Assembly: GCA_964544655.1 (NCBI GenBank) | Contig: CAZJCM010000056.1 | Coordinates: 1-13,247 of the forward strand | DNA from: HyVt-443 sp964544655 | Lineage (GTDB): Bacteria > Pseudomonadota > Gammaproteobacteria > Chromatiales > Chromatiaceae | Reading direction: 5' to 3' | DNA: 13,247 bases | Notes under the pieces: generated by a model | Seen by the model: only the letters and a program-made list of their open reading frames with translations | What the model was told of the DNA's origin: nothing | The model's database searches: none | Part shown: one piece after another, positions 7,000 to 13,247 of the stretch | How positions within the stretch are numbered: the first letter of the stretch is position 1 | Layout: every line of letters begins with the position of its first letter | Made by a program: the position numbers and the translations under genes

Positions 7000-7466
7000 C
7001 AGAGCGGGACCAAAGGTTGATCGCGGAAATACAGGGCGGGTTGCCGCTCTGCAGCCACCCCTATGCCGAGATCGGCCGGCGCATCGACATGGATGAAAGC
7101 GAGGTAATCCAGCGTATCACCTCACTGCAGGACGATGGCATCATCAAACGCATGGGCATCGTGGTACGCCACCATGAACTGGGCTATACCGCCAATGCCA
7201 TGGTGGTGTGGGACATTCCCGATGAGCAGGTGGAAGAGATAGGCAAACGGCTCGGTGCCCAGGAGTGCATCACCCTCTGCTACCAACGCCCCCGGCGGCT
7301 GCCGCAATGGCCGTACAACCTGTTCAGCATGATCCATGGCCGGGACCGGCAACGGGTGCTCGATTCAATCGACCGCATGGCCGCCAATCTGGGATTGGAG
7401 CAGGTTCCCCACAAGGTACTGTTCAGTGGCCGGCGGTTCAAGCAACGGGGCGCCCAATACCGCTGA
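6990..7466 (+). CDS. nirL: NirL siroheme decarboxylase subunit
   Basis: 158 aa, AsnC/Lrp-related. The L/H-type signature YQRPRRLPQWPYNLF (98-112) followed by MIHGRDR is intact; the histidine and arginines of these motifs are thought to handle the propionate/acetate carboxylates of siroheme. Partner of NirD, with which it forms heterodimers in studied systems. ATG at 6990 lies inside the end of nirD (10-nt overlap), and its TGA shares one base with the nirG start (TGATG), which indicates translational coupling in the series D-L-G. The L versus H label rests on position in the operon. Confidence 0.92.
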   Translation: MVLTERDQRLIAEIQGGLPLCSHPYAEIGRRIDMDESEVIQRITSLQDDGIIKRMGIVVRHHELGYTANAMVVWDIPDEQVEEIGKRLGAQECITLCYQRPRRLPQWPYNLFSMIHGRDRQRVLDSIDRMAANLGLEQVPHKVLFSGRRFKQRGAQYR

Positions 7467-7909
7467 TGGACCCGATCGACCGCGCTATCATCAATCGGCT
7501 GCAGGAAGGTTTCCCCATCTGCGACCGTCCTTACCAGGAGGCTGCCAGCAGTCTGGGCATCGACGAGCAGACGCTCATCCAACGGCTGCAACGACTGCTG
7601 GAACAGGGACTGCTTTCCCGCTTCGGGCCCATGTATCACGCCGAGCGGCTGGGCGGTGGCCTGAGTCTTTGCGCCATGAGCATCCCGCAGGAGGTGTTCG
7701 ATCAGGTTGTGGAGCAGGTCAACGCCTTCGCCGAAGTGGCCCACAACTATGCCCGCGATCACCGTTTGAACATGTGGTTCGTGCTCGCCACAGAAACCCC
7801 CGAGCGCATCGCCACCGTATTGCAAGAGATCGAGGATGTGACCGGTTACCCGGTATACAACATGCCCAAGGAACAAGAATTCTTCGTTGGCCTCAAGTTC
7901 GAGGTATGA
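7466..7909 (+). CDS. nirG: NirG siroheme decarboxylase subunit
   Basis: 147 aa, the usual NirG length. D/G-type signature AHNYAR (92-97) followed by NMWFV, like NirD. The true start is the ATG at 7466, which overlaps the nirL stop; the open frame continues upstream to 7265, but that part lies within nirL and encodes low-complexity Pro/Ala sequence not like the family. The N terminus (MDPIDRAIINRLQ) matches the start expected for these proteins. Followed by the only large gap in the operon (7910-8120). Confidence 0.92.
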   Translation: MDPIDRAIINRLQEGFPICDRPYQEAASSLGIDEQTLIQRLQRLLEQGLLSRFGPMYHAERLGGGLSLCAMSIPQEVFDQVVEQVNAFAEVAHNYARDHRLNMWFVLATETPERIATVLQEIEDVTGYPVYNMPKEQEFFVGLKFEV

Positions 7910-7933
7910 TGTGACAGATGCAACATTTGGCGG

Positions 7934-7993
7934 CAAATGTATGCAGATCAGCGTGAATGATTGCCAGTTCATATCTGCATTTGTTTGCTGATC
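7934..7993 (+). other. Structured nirG-nirH gap with mutually exclusive hairpins
   Basis: The 211-nt gap 7910-8120 has about 42% GC (75 of 180 counted over 7921-8100), well below its neighbours. CAAAT(GTAT)GCAGAT at 7934-7948 pairs with ATCTGCATTTG at 7973-7983 (11 bp with a 4-nt bulge). GATCAGC (7946-7952) can instead pair with GCTGATC (7987-7993); the two stems share bases and cannot form together. Further inverted repeats lie at 8012-8030 (ATGAGT/ACTCAT) and 8070-8089. No poly-T tract follows, so it is not a simple terminator. Function unknown. Confidence 0.4.
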
Positions 7994-8120
7994 ACTCCCG
8001 AATCTTCCCAGATGAGTTACTGCCACTCATTGTTACAAATAAAGAAATATTCACGACCGAACAGCATGAGTGATCAAGAGATGATTCACCTTTACCCGTA
8101 TCCAGCCGCAACCTGACCGC

Positions 8121-8618
8121 ATGCAAGAAGACAGCTCTACAACCCTGGATGAACTGGACCGCCGCATCATCGTGGCAACCCAGGCCGGCCTGCCTTTGGT
8201 GGCGGAACCCTACGCCCAGGTCGCCAACCAAGTGGGATGCAGCCCGGAGGAGGTGATGGAACGCATGCAGCAGATGCAGGCCAACGGCGTCATTCGCCGC
8301 ATCGGCGCGGTGCCGAACCACTACCGGCTCGGCTTTCGCGGCAACGGCATGAGTGTCTGGGACGTGGACGATGAGAAGGCGGAATATTACGGCCGGCGCA
8401 TCGGTGAACTGGCATTCGTCAGCCACGCCTATCGCCGTCCCCGCCACCTGCCGGATTGGCCCTACAATCTGTTCGCCATGGTCCACGGCAAAGACCGTGA
8501 AGAGGTCATGGACAAGGTGGCCGTCATCGCTGCTATGCTGGGGCAGGACGACCGGGGCCATGAGGTATTGTTCAGCACCCGCATCCTCAAGAAGACAGGA
8601 TTGAGAATAACCGGCTGA
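8121..8618 (+). CDS. nirH: NirH siroheme decarboxylase subunit
   Basis: 165 aa, AsnC/Lrp-related. L/H-type signature YRRPRHLPDWPYNLF (104-118) followed by MVHGKDR. Closest relative in the window is NirL. It completes the NirDLGH set that removes two carboxyl groups from siroheme. The ATG at 8121 has no good Shine-Dalgarno sequence (upstream is CCGCAACCTGACCGC), unlike the coupled genes before it, so expression may depend on the structured gap upstream. Two in-frame residues later no better start appears. Followed 22 nt later by nirJ. Confidence 0.92.
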   Translation: MQEDSSTTLDELDRRIIVATQAGLPLVAEPYAQVANQVGCSPEEVMERMQQMQANGVIRRIGAVPNHYRLGFRGNGMSVWDVDDEKAEYYGRRIGELAFVSHAYRRPRHLPDWPYNLFAMVHGKDREEVMDKVAVIAAMLGQDDRGHEVLFSTRILKKTGLRITG

Positions 8619-8640
8619 GCCTGGTCATTCAGGAACCCAT

Positions 8641-9837
8641 ATGTTTCGAATCTCCCAATACATGCAGGAACTGCTCGATCCCAAACCCCTGGGACCGAAG
8701 CGCAATCCGCCCGGCCCGGTGGTGATCTGGAACCTGGTACGGCGCTGCAACCTCACCTGCAAACACTGTTACTCCATCTCCGCCGACACCGACTTCCCCA
8801 ACGAGTTGGACACAGCACAGGTATTCAGCGTAATGGACGACCTGAAACAGTTCCGGGTGCCCGTATTGATTCTTTCCGGCGGCGAACCCCTGCTGCGCCC
8901 GGACATCTTCGACATCGCCCACCGGGCGAAGGCCATGGGCTTCTACACCGCCCTCTCCACCAACGGGACTCTGATCGATGAATCCAACATCGACGCCATC
9001 GCCGCGGTAGGCTTCGACTATCTCGGTATCAGCATCGACGGCATCGCCGCCACCCACGACCGCTTCCGTCGCATGGAAGGCGCCTTCGACGCCTCCATAC
9101 AGGGACTGCGGCTGTGCCGGGAGCGTGGTATCAAGGTGGGCCTGCGCTTCACCATGACCCAGGACAACGCTGAAGAGCTGCCTCAGCTGCTCGATCTGAT
9201 GGACGCTGAGCGGGTCGACAAATTCTACTTCTCCCACCTCAACTATGCCGGCCGCGGCAACAAGAACCGGGAGACCGATGTCTTCAACCAGACCACCCGC
9301 TGGGCCATGGATCTGCTGTTCGAACGGGCCCTGGCCGATGTGCAGGCCGGCCGCAACAGTGAATTCGTCACCGGCAACAATGACGCCGACGGGGTCTACC
9401 TGCTGCACTGGGTGGAGCAACACTATCCCGATCAGGCCGCTCATATCGCAGCCAGGCTCCGGCAATGGGGAGGCAACAGCTCTGGCGTCAACATCAGCAA
9501 TATCGACAACCAGGGCAATGTCCATCCTGACACCATGTGGTGGCACTACAGCCTGGGTAACGTCAAGGAGCGCCCCTTCTCCGAGATCTGGCAGGACACC
9601 AGCGACCCCATCATGGCCGGGCTCAAGCAGTCGCCCCGCCCCGTCACCGGCCGTTGCGGCGCCTGCGCCTACCTCGATATCTGTAACGGCAACACCCGGG
9701 TGCGCGCCCTGCAGTTGACCAACGACCCCTGGAGCGAAGACCCTGCCTGTTATCTTACCGACGCCGAAATCGGCCTCGGGCAGAAAACGGCGGCCCCATT
9801 AGCGCAGGCTGGCACCGATGAAACAAAACGCTACTGA
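8641..9837 (+). CDS. nirJ: NirJ radical SAM heme d1 biosynthesis enzyme
   Basis: 398-aa cytoplasmic radical SAM enzyme that acts on didecarboxysiroheme, replacing two propionates with keto functions on the path to heme d1. The radical SAM cluster motif CNLTCKHC (Cys36, 40, 43) and the SAM-binding SGGEP (79-83) are intact. A C-terminal cysteine cluster (Cys339, 342, 348, 370; CGACAYLDIC then PAC) fits the second iron-sulfur cluster of the SPASM/twitch type. Length is typical. AGGAA at 8631-8635 serves the ATG at 8641. The last 20 nt overlap nirN. Confidence 0.96.
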   Translation: MFRISQYMQELLDPKPLGPKRNPPGPVVIWNLVRRCNLTCKHCYSISADTDFPNELDTAQVFSVMDDLKQFRVPVLILSGGEPLLRPDIFDIAHRAKAMGFYTALSTNGTLIDESNIDAIAAVGFDYLGISIDGIAATHDRFRRMEGAFDASIQGLRLCRERGIKVGLRFTMTQDNAEELPQLLDLMDAERVDKFYFSHLNYAGRGNKNRETDVFNQTTRWAMDLLFERALADVQAGRNSEFVTGNNDADGVYLLHWVEQHYPDQAAHIAARLRQWGGNSSGVNISNIDNQGNVHPDTMWWHYSLGNVKERPFSEIWQDTSDPIMAGLKQSPRPVTGRCGACAYLDICNGNTRVRALQLTNDPWSEDPACYLTDAEIGLGQKTAAPLAQAGTDETKRY

Positions 9838-11422
9838 CCCACACAGGGCAACCAACCGCATACATGTGACCGGCATGCTTTTCCTGCTCCAGTGCCTTAT
9901 TCTGAGCACGCTCAGCCTCTCGACGGTGCATGCCGCCACGGCAGTCGATGCACTATACAAACAGCACTGCGCCGAATGCCACGGCCCTGGTCGGCTGGGG
10001 CTGATGGGACCCGCCCTGCTGCCCGAGAACCTCAAGCGCCTGCGCAAGAAGGCTGCCGCGGGAGTGATCAGGAATGGCCGCCCGGCCACCCAGATGCCTG
10101 CCTTTGGCGACAAACTCGACCAAGGGGAGATCGATGCCCTGGTCGAACTGGTCTACACCCCCCTGAAACCGATCCCAACCTGGGGCATGAAGGAGATCCG
10201 GGCCAGTCAGCTGGTCTATCACAAACCCGGGGAACTGCCGGACAAACCCCTGTTCGATGCCGACATCGACAACCTGTTCATGGTGGTGGAACTGGGCGAT
10301 CACCACGCCACCCTGCTCGATGGCGACCGCTTCGAACCCATCTTCCGCCTGCCCACCCGCTTCGCCCTGCATGGCGGGCCCAAGTGGGCGGAAGGGGGAC
10401 GCTATATCTATTTTGCCTCCAGAGATGGATGGATCAGCAAGTTCGATGTCTTCAACCTGACCTATACCGCCGAGGTGCGCGCCGGCATCAACAGCCGCAA
10501 CCTGGCGGTCTCCGCCGATGGCCGTTACATTGCCGTTGCCAACTATCTGCCCCACAACCTGGTGATACTGGATGCCCGCGACCTCTCCCCGCTGAAGGTA
10601 ATCCCTGCGCTGGACAGCGCGGGCAACAGCTCCCGGGTCAGCGCCGTCTATACCGCTGACCCGCGCCACACCTTCGTCGCTGCCCTGAAGGACATCCCCG
10701 AGGTATGGGAAATCTCCTATGAGGACGATCCACCAGCCGGCTTCAGCGGCTGGATGCACGACTATCGGAAAGACTCGGGAGAAGGTAAACAGCATCAGCG
10801 TTTTCCGGTCAAACGTATCGGCCTGCCCAATATCCTCGATGACTTCTTCCTCACCCAGGACTACGAAAAGATCATCGGCAGCAGCCGCGACGGCGGCACC
10901 CAGGTGGTCGACCTGGATCTGAAGCGCTCGGTGGCCACCATCGATCTGCCGGGCATGCCCCATCTCAGCTCGGCCATCACCTGGAAACGGGGGGATCAGA
11001 CCGTTCTGGCCACTCCCAACATCCGCAAACCGGAGGTGACCATCGTCGACACCGACAGTTGGCAGGTGATCAAGCGCATTCCCACCAAGGGGCCTGGCTT
11101 TTTCATGCGCAGCCATGAAAACACCCCCTATGCCTGGACCGACGTCTTCTTCGGCCCCAACCGGGATCTGATGCATGTGATCGACAAACAGAGCCTGGAG
11201 ATCGTCAAGACCCTGCGCCCGGCACCCGGCAAGACATCTGCCCATGTCGAGTTCACCAAAGACGGAAAGTACGCCCTGGTCAGCATCTGGGATATGGATG
11301 GCGCCCTGGTAATCTATGACGCCCAAACGTTGCACGAGGTCAAACGCCTGCCCATGAAAAAGCCTTCGGGCAAGTATAATGTCCACAACAAGCTGACCCG
11401 TTCCAGCGGCACCAGCCATTGA
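9818..11422 (+). CDS. nirN: NirN, dihydro-heme d1 dehydrogenase
   Basis: 534-aa periplasmic paralogue of NirS that catalyses the last step, oxidation of dihydro-heme d1, and hands the cofactor to NirS. Signal peptide about 20-39 (HAA|TA), cytochrome c domain with CAECH (51-55) and Met93 (TQMPAF), then the d1 propeller. The NirS proximal ligand is matched by His185 (RFALH) and the second active-site histidine by His382 (GMPH), but the first (LHDG in NirS) is replaced by Asp341 (ILDDFF). This fits NirN and argues against a second nitrite reductase. Start at 9818 overlaps nirJ; Met20 (9875) is an alternative start directly before the signal peptide. Confidence 0.93.
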   Translation: MKQNATDPHRATNRIHVTGMLFLLQCLILSTLSLSTVHAATAVDALYKQHCAECHGPGRLGLMGPALLPENLKRLRKKAAAGVIRNGRPATQMPAFGDKLDQGEIDALVELVYTPLKPIPTWGMKEIRASQLVYHKPGELPDKPLFDADIDNLFMVVELGDHHATLLDGDRFEPIFRLPTRFALHGGPKWAEGGRYIYFASRDGWISKFDVFNLTYTAEVRAGINSRNLAVSADGRYIAVANYLPHNLVILDARDLSPLKVIPALDSAGNSSRVSAVYTADPRHTFVAALKDIPEVWEISYEDDPPAGFSGWMHDYRKDSGEGKQHQRFPVKRIGLPNILDDFFLTQDYEKIIGSSRDGGTQVVDLDLKRSVATIDLPGMPHLSSAITWKRGDQTVLATPNIRKPEVTIVDTDSWQVIKRIPTKGPGFFMRSHENTPYAWTDVFFGPNRDLMHVIDKQSLEIVKTLRPAPGKTSAHVEFTKDGKYALVSIWDMDGALVIYDAQTLHEVKRLPMKKPSGKYNVHNKLTRSSGTSH

Positions 11423-11429
11423 GGGCGGC

Positions 11430-11621
11430 ATGAGCGATCAGGTCAAATGTCTCTACTGCGGCAAAATGGTTCCCCACGACCAGTCCCACTGCCAGCATTG
11501 CGGCGCCGTCTCCCACTTTCAGCAACGGGGCTACCGGGCCGGCGCCCGCGGGCGTTTCATCCTGCTGTTCATCCTGCTGGTGATCATCAGCACCTTCTTC
11601 GCCTTCTGGCTGCCCCGATGA
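11430..11621 (+). CDS. Small zinc-ribbon, C-tail membrane protein
   Basis: 63 aa. The N terminus has two CxxC knuckles (Cys7/Cys10 and Cys21/Cys24, with CGK and CGA turns) typical of a zinc ribbon. Residues 43-60 are one hydrophobic helix (ILLFILLVIISTFFAFW) ending LPR, so the ribbon probably faces the cytoplasm and the tail anchors the protein. The stop of nirN overlaps a GAGGG ribosome site 7 nt before the ATG, and its own stop overlaps the next gene (ATGA), which puts it in the heme d1 operon. I do not recognise a function. A role in metal or heme handling is only a guess from position. Confidence 0.75.
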   Translation: MSDQVKCLYCGKMVPHDQSHCQHCGAVSHFQQRGYRAGARGRFILLFILLVIISTFFAFWLPR

Positions 11622-12169
11622 GAATTGAGATCATGAAACAGATACTGCTAATCCTGGCCCTGCTGTTGCCGGCCTTTAACCTGCCGGCAAGCGACTACCA
11701 GTTACAGCAAGTGGAGGATGGCGACACTTTGGTGTTGCAGATCGAGGGCAAGCCGGTACGGCTGCAGCTGCAGGGCATCGACGCCCCGGAGGATGTGGAG
11801 AACCCAAAGCTGAAACGGGATCAACAGCGTACCGGCCTGCCACAGAGAGAGCTGCTGCAGCTCGGCAGCGAGGCGACCCGGCATCTGCGCGGGCTGGCAC
11901 ACCCTGGCGACCGGATCAGGGTGGAGGGCGATCTGCAGCGCAAGGATAAATATGGCCGTATTCCGGTGATCGCCTACGCCAGCAGCGGCCGTAGCCTGAA
12001 CGAGGCGATGGTGGAAGACGGCTATGCCATTCCCCTCGGGCGCTACCCACTGGACAAGGCGTTCAAGGCCAGGATCAACCAGCTGGCAGAATTCGCCCGC
12101 ACCGGCAGTTACGGCCTATGGGGCTCCGCCCCCAGGGTCATGGCGGCCTGGAGTGGAATCAAACCGTAA
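11618..12169 (+). CDS. Exported staphylococcal-nuclease-like (thermonuclease) protein
   Basis: 183 aa. Signal peptide at about 6-25 (MKQILLILALLLPAF), then an SNase/OB-fold domain with EDGDT (33-37), GIDAPE (53-58), DKYGR (110-114) and NEAMVEDGYA. Asp36, Asp55, Glu58 and Arg114 match metal-binding and catalytic residues of staphylococcal nuclease (Asp21, Asp40, Glu43, Arg87). The residue matching Arg35 (five before the GID Asp) appears to be Gln50, with an Arg two residues earlier, so activity is uncertain. The ATG at 11618 overlaps the stop of the zinc-ribbon gene; an ATG at 11633 is a possible alternative and starts nearer the signal core. A link to denitrification is not known to me. Confidence 0.82.
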   Translation: MRIEIMKQILLILALLLPAFNLPASDYQLQQVEDGDTLVLQIEGKPVRLQLQGIDAPEDVENPKLKRDQQRTGLPQRELLQLGSEATRHLRGLAHPGDRIRVEGDLQRKDKYGRIPVIAYASSGRSLNEAMVEDGYAIPLGRYPLDKAFKARINQLAEFARTGSYGLWGSAPRVMAAWSGIKP

Positions 12170-12176
12170 CTTACCC

Positions 12177-13004
12177 TTACTTGAGCAGGCGCTGCATGTC
12201 ATATTGGGTCCGGTGCACACCGTGGCAGCGGGCACAGGCCTCCACTGCCAGGGTACCCAGCGCCATCCCCGTCTTTTTCCTGTCCTTCGCCTGAATCGCT
12301 TGCGCCAGATCTTCCACCAACCGGCCCGTCTGCTGCCCCAGGATTCGCTCCCGTGGCACCGGTTCCTTATGACAACTGGCACAGCTAACGGCCAGATCAT
12401 CCATCCGCCGTTTCAATTCTGTCAGGCTCTCCAGGGCCAACGACGTCTGTCCATCCTCACTGGCGATCTTGACCCGGTTGACCAGGGTCGACAACCGGGC
12501 CATCGCCTTCTTGTAGGCGACCTCTTCCAGGGTCTCTGAATCCTCCACCTGAACGGCGCTGAAATCGGGACTGCGGTAGAGCATGGCGGCCACTGCACGA
12601 TACTCCCGGTGGCAACCTCTACAGCTGCCGCCCAGTTTGCGCACTGCGCGGGATACGGCGTTGAAATCAGCCATTGCAGCTGCCTGTTGCAGGCGCCCGG
12701 CCCATTCCAGCTCCAGCTCATCGCGCCACTCCGGCACCATCTCCCCAATCTTGCGATAGTGCGCCACCAGCCGATCCGCCCATTTCTGCAGCAGTTCAGC
12801 ATCTTCCTGGGCGACATACCAACTCACAGCCTGCATCTCTCGACGTAATTTGAACATGTTGTGCAACCACAGCTGGCGTTTGTTCAGCGGCTTGTACCAC
12901 TGCGCCAGTGACGCCGGCGGAAGCTGCAGGGTCTTTTCTTCAGCCCAGCTGGGCCAGGAAAAGGAAAACAACAGAACAGACAACCACAACCATTTATATT
13001 TCAT
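12177..13004 (-). CDS. Secreted triheme c-type cytochrome
   Basis: 275 aa. Signal peptide cleaved near SWA|EE (residue 21). Three heme motifs, CRGCH (128-132), CASCH (208-212) and CARCH (257-261), each close a predicted amphipathic helical segment, suggesting repeated four-helix, cytochrome c'/c556-like modules; I did not see clear Met ligands. The protein is mostly helical and charged. It faces the SNase gene tail to tail, with 7 nt between stops, and diverges from norC. GGGA (13011-13014, minus strand) lies 6 nt before its ATG. The shared intergenic region contains a DNR operator, so co-regulation with norC is possible. Role unknown; electron transfer to NorBC or NO binding are hypotheses. 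Confidence 0.8.
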   Translation of the reverse strand: MKYKWLWLSVLLFSFSWPSWAEEKTLQLPPASLAQWYKPLNKRQLWLHNMFKLRREMQAVSWYVAQEDAELLQKWADRLVAHYRKIGEMVPEWRDELELEWAGRLQQAAAMADFNAVSRAVRKLGGSCRGCHREYRAVAAMLYRSPDFSAVQVEDSETLEEVAYKKAMARLSTLVNRVKIASEDGQTSLALESLTELKRRMDDLAVSCASCHKEPVPRERILGQQTGRLVEDLAQAIQAKDRKKTGMALGTLAVEACARCHGVHRTQYDMQRLLK

Positions 13005-13101
13005 GGAAAATCCCTATTGAGTTTACCTTGTTGCCGGTTCAGGCATAGCGGTCTGAGCGAAGGAAAACAAGGCATGAAAATAACACATGAACGCACTAAG
13101 C

Positions 13102-13143
13102 TTGACCAAGGTCAAAGCCTCTGTGAACCGCTTTGTTTCTAAT
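13102..13143 (+). promoter_or_regulatory. DNR/FNR-type promoter of norC
   Basis: TTGACCAAGGTCAA (13102-13115) is a near-perfect palindromic TTGAC-N4-GTCAA operator. TCTAAT at 13138-13143 is a good -10 element, giving a start near 13150 with the operator centred near -41.5. The 22-nt spacing from operator to -10 equals that of the nirC promoter. In the other direction a TATTTT (13077-13082, minus strand) lies near but 3 nt off the ideal place, so control of the triheme cytochrome is uncertain. Confidence 0.85.
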
Positions 13144-13183
13144 GGACGAGCCTACTATTTCGTACTGTACAGGAGTTACTCCA

Positions 13184-13247
13184 ATGGCCCAGGCCTTTAC
13201 CAAAACGATGGCGCGGAACATATTCTACGGGGGTTCCGCGTTTTTCT
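13184..13247 (+). CDS. norC: Nitric oxide reductase subunit C, N-terminal fragment (runs off the window)
   Basis: Only the first 21 codons are present (MAQAFTKTMARNIFYGGSAF plus one residue). The FTKxMARNIxYGGSxFF pattern is characteristic of the start of NorC, directly before its membrane anchor; NorC is the cytochrome c subunit that passes electrons to the NO-reducing subunit NorB. AGGAG at 13171-13175 is a strong ribosome site 8 nt before the ATG. A perfect DNR operator and -10 element lie upstream. norB is expected beyond the window edge but cannot be seen. Confidence 0.85.
   Translation, partial: MAQAFTKTMARNIFYGGSAFF

Noticed and set aside
7265..7465. 67-codon N-terminal extension of nirG
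   Set aside because: It lies entirely within nirL in another frame and is low-complexity; NirG is normally about 147 aa.
7957..8073. 38-codon open frame in the nirG-nirH gap (MIASSYLHLF...)
   Set aside because: No ribosome site, no recognisable motif, and short enough to occur by chance.
11447..11617. N-terminal extension of the SNase-like protein
   Set aside because: It overlaps the zinc-ribbon gene, whose CxxC pairs and helix are clearly coding; the signal peptide begins after 11618.
1..13247. tRNA/rRNA genes, CRISPR arrays, insertion sequences
   Set aside because: No cloverleaf-like or rRNA sequence, no regularly spaced repeats, no transposase or terminal inverted repeats were seen on reading.

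Overview
The window is a denitrification locus from a proteobacterium. It carries a cytochrome cd1 nitrite reductase (nirS), a membrane-anchored multiheme cytochrome, a nearly complete heme d1 biosynthesis operon (nirC-F-D-L-G-H-J-N), three accessory genes, and the first codons of nitric oxide reductase (norC). The high-GC coding sequence, the gene content, and the FNR/DNR-type operators suggest a denitrifying gamma- (or beta-) proteobacterium. The NirT-like quinol dehydrogenase in place of a nirM-type carrier would fit a sulfur-oxidizing lineage related to Sedimenticola, but the taxonomic guess is weak inference.

Layout. 1-182: nirS leader, with no recognisable DNR box. 183-1808: nirS. 1836-1869: a strong intrinsic terminator or attenuator. 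1907-4777: a large fusion of a tetraheme NapC/NirT quinol dehydrogenase, an Ala/Lys/Glu-rich helical linker, and two near-identical ethylbenzene-dehydrogenase-like heme domains. 4821-4846: a second terminator. 4886-4927: a perfect DNR/FNR operator with a -10 element. 4968-11422: nirC, F, D, L, G, H, J, N, mostly overlapping, broken only by a 211-bp AT-richer structured gap between nirG and nirH. 11430-12169: a 63-aa zinc-ribbon membrane protein and an exported staphylococcal-nuclease-like protein. 12177-13004 (minus strand): a secreted triheme cytochrome. 13102-13143: a second DNR promoter with the same internal spacing. 13184 to the end: start of norC.

How the parts work together. NirS reduces nitrite to NO in the periplasm. 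The NirT-like fusion is a plausible route for electrons from membrane quinol toward NirS. NirD/L/G/H decarboxylate siroheme, NirJ (radical SAM) and NirF act on later intermediates, and NirN makes the last oxidation of dihydro-heme d1. NirC is a small periplasmic cytochrome that can serve this maturation. NO is removed by the NorBC enzyme that begins at the right edge. Two promoters with identical architecture would switch on heme d1 synthesis and NO reduction together. nirE is not in the cluster, so siroheme must come from a gene elsewhere.

The least explained parts are the NirT-EBDH tandem fusion with repeated CX3CH motifs, the triheme cytochrome facing norC, the zinc-ribbon/nuclease pair at the end of the heme d1 operon, and the structured nirG-nirH gap.
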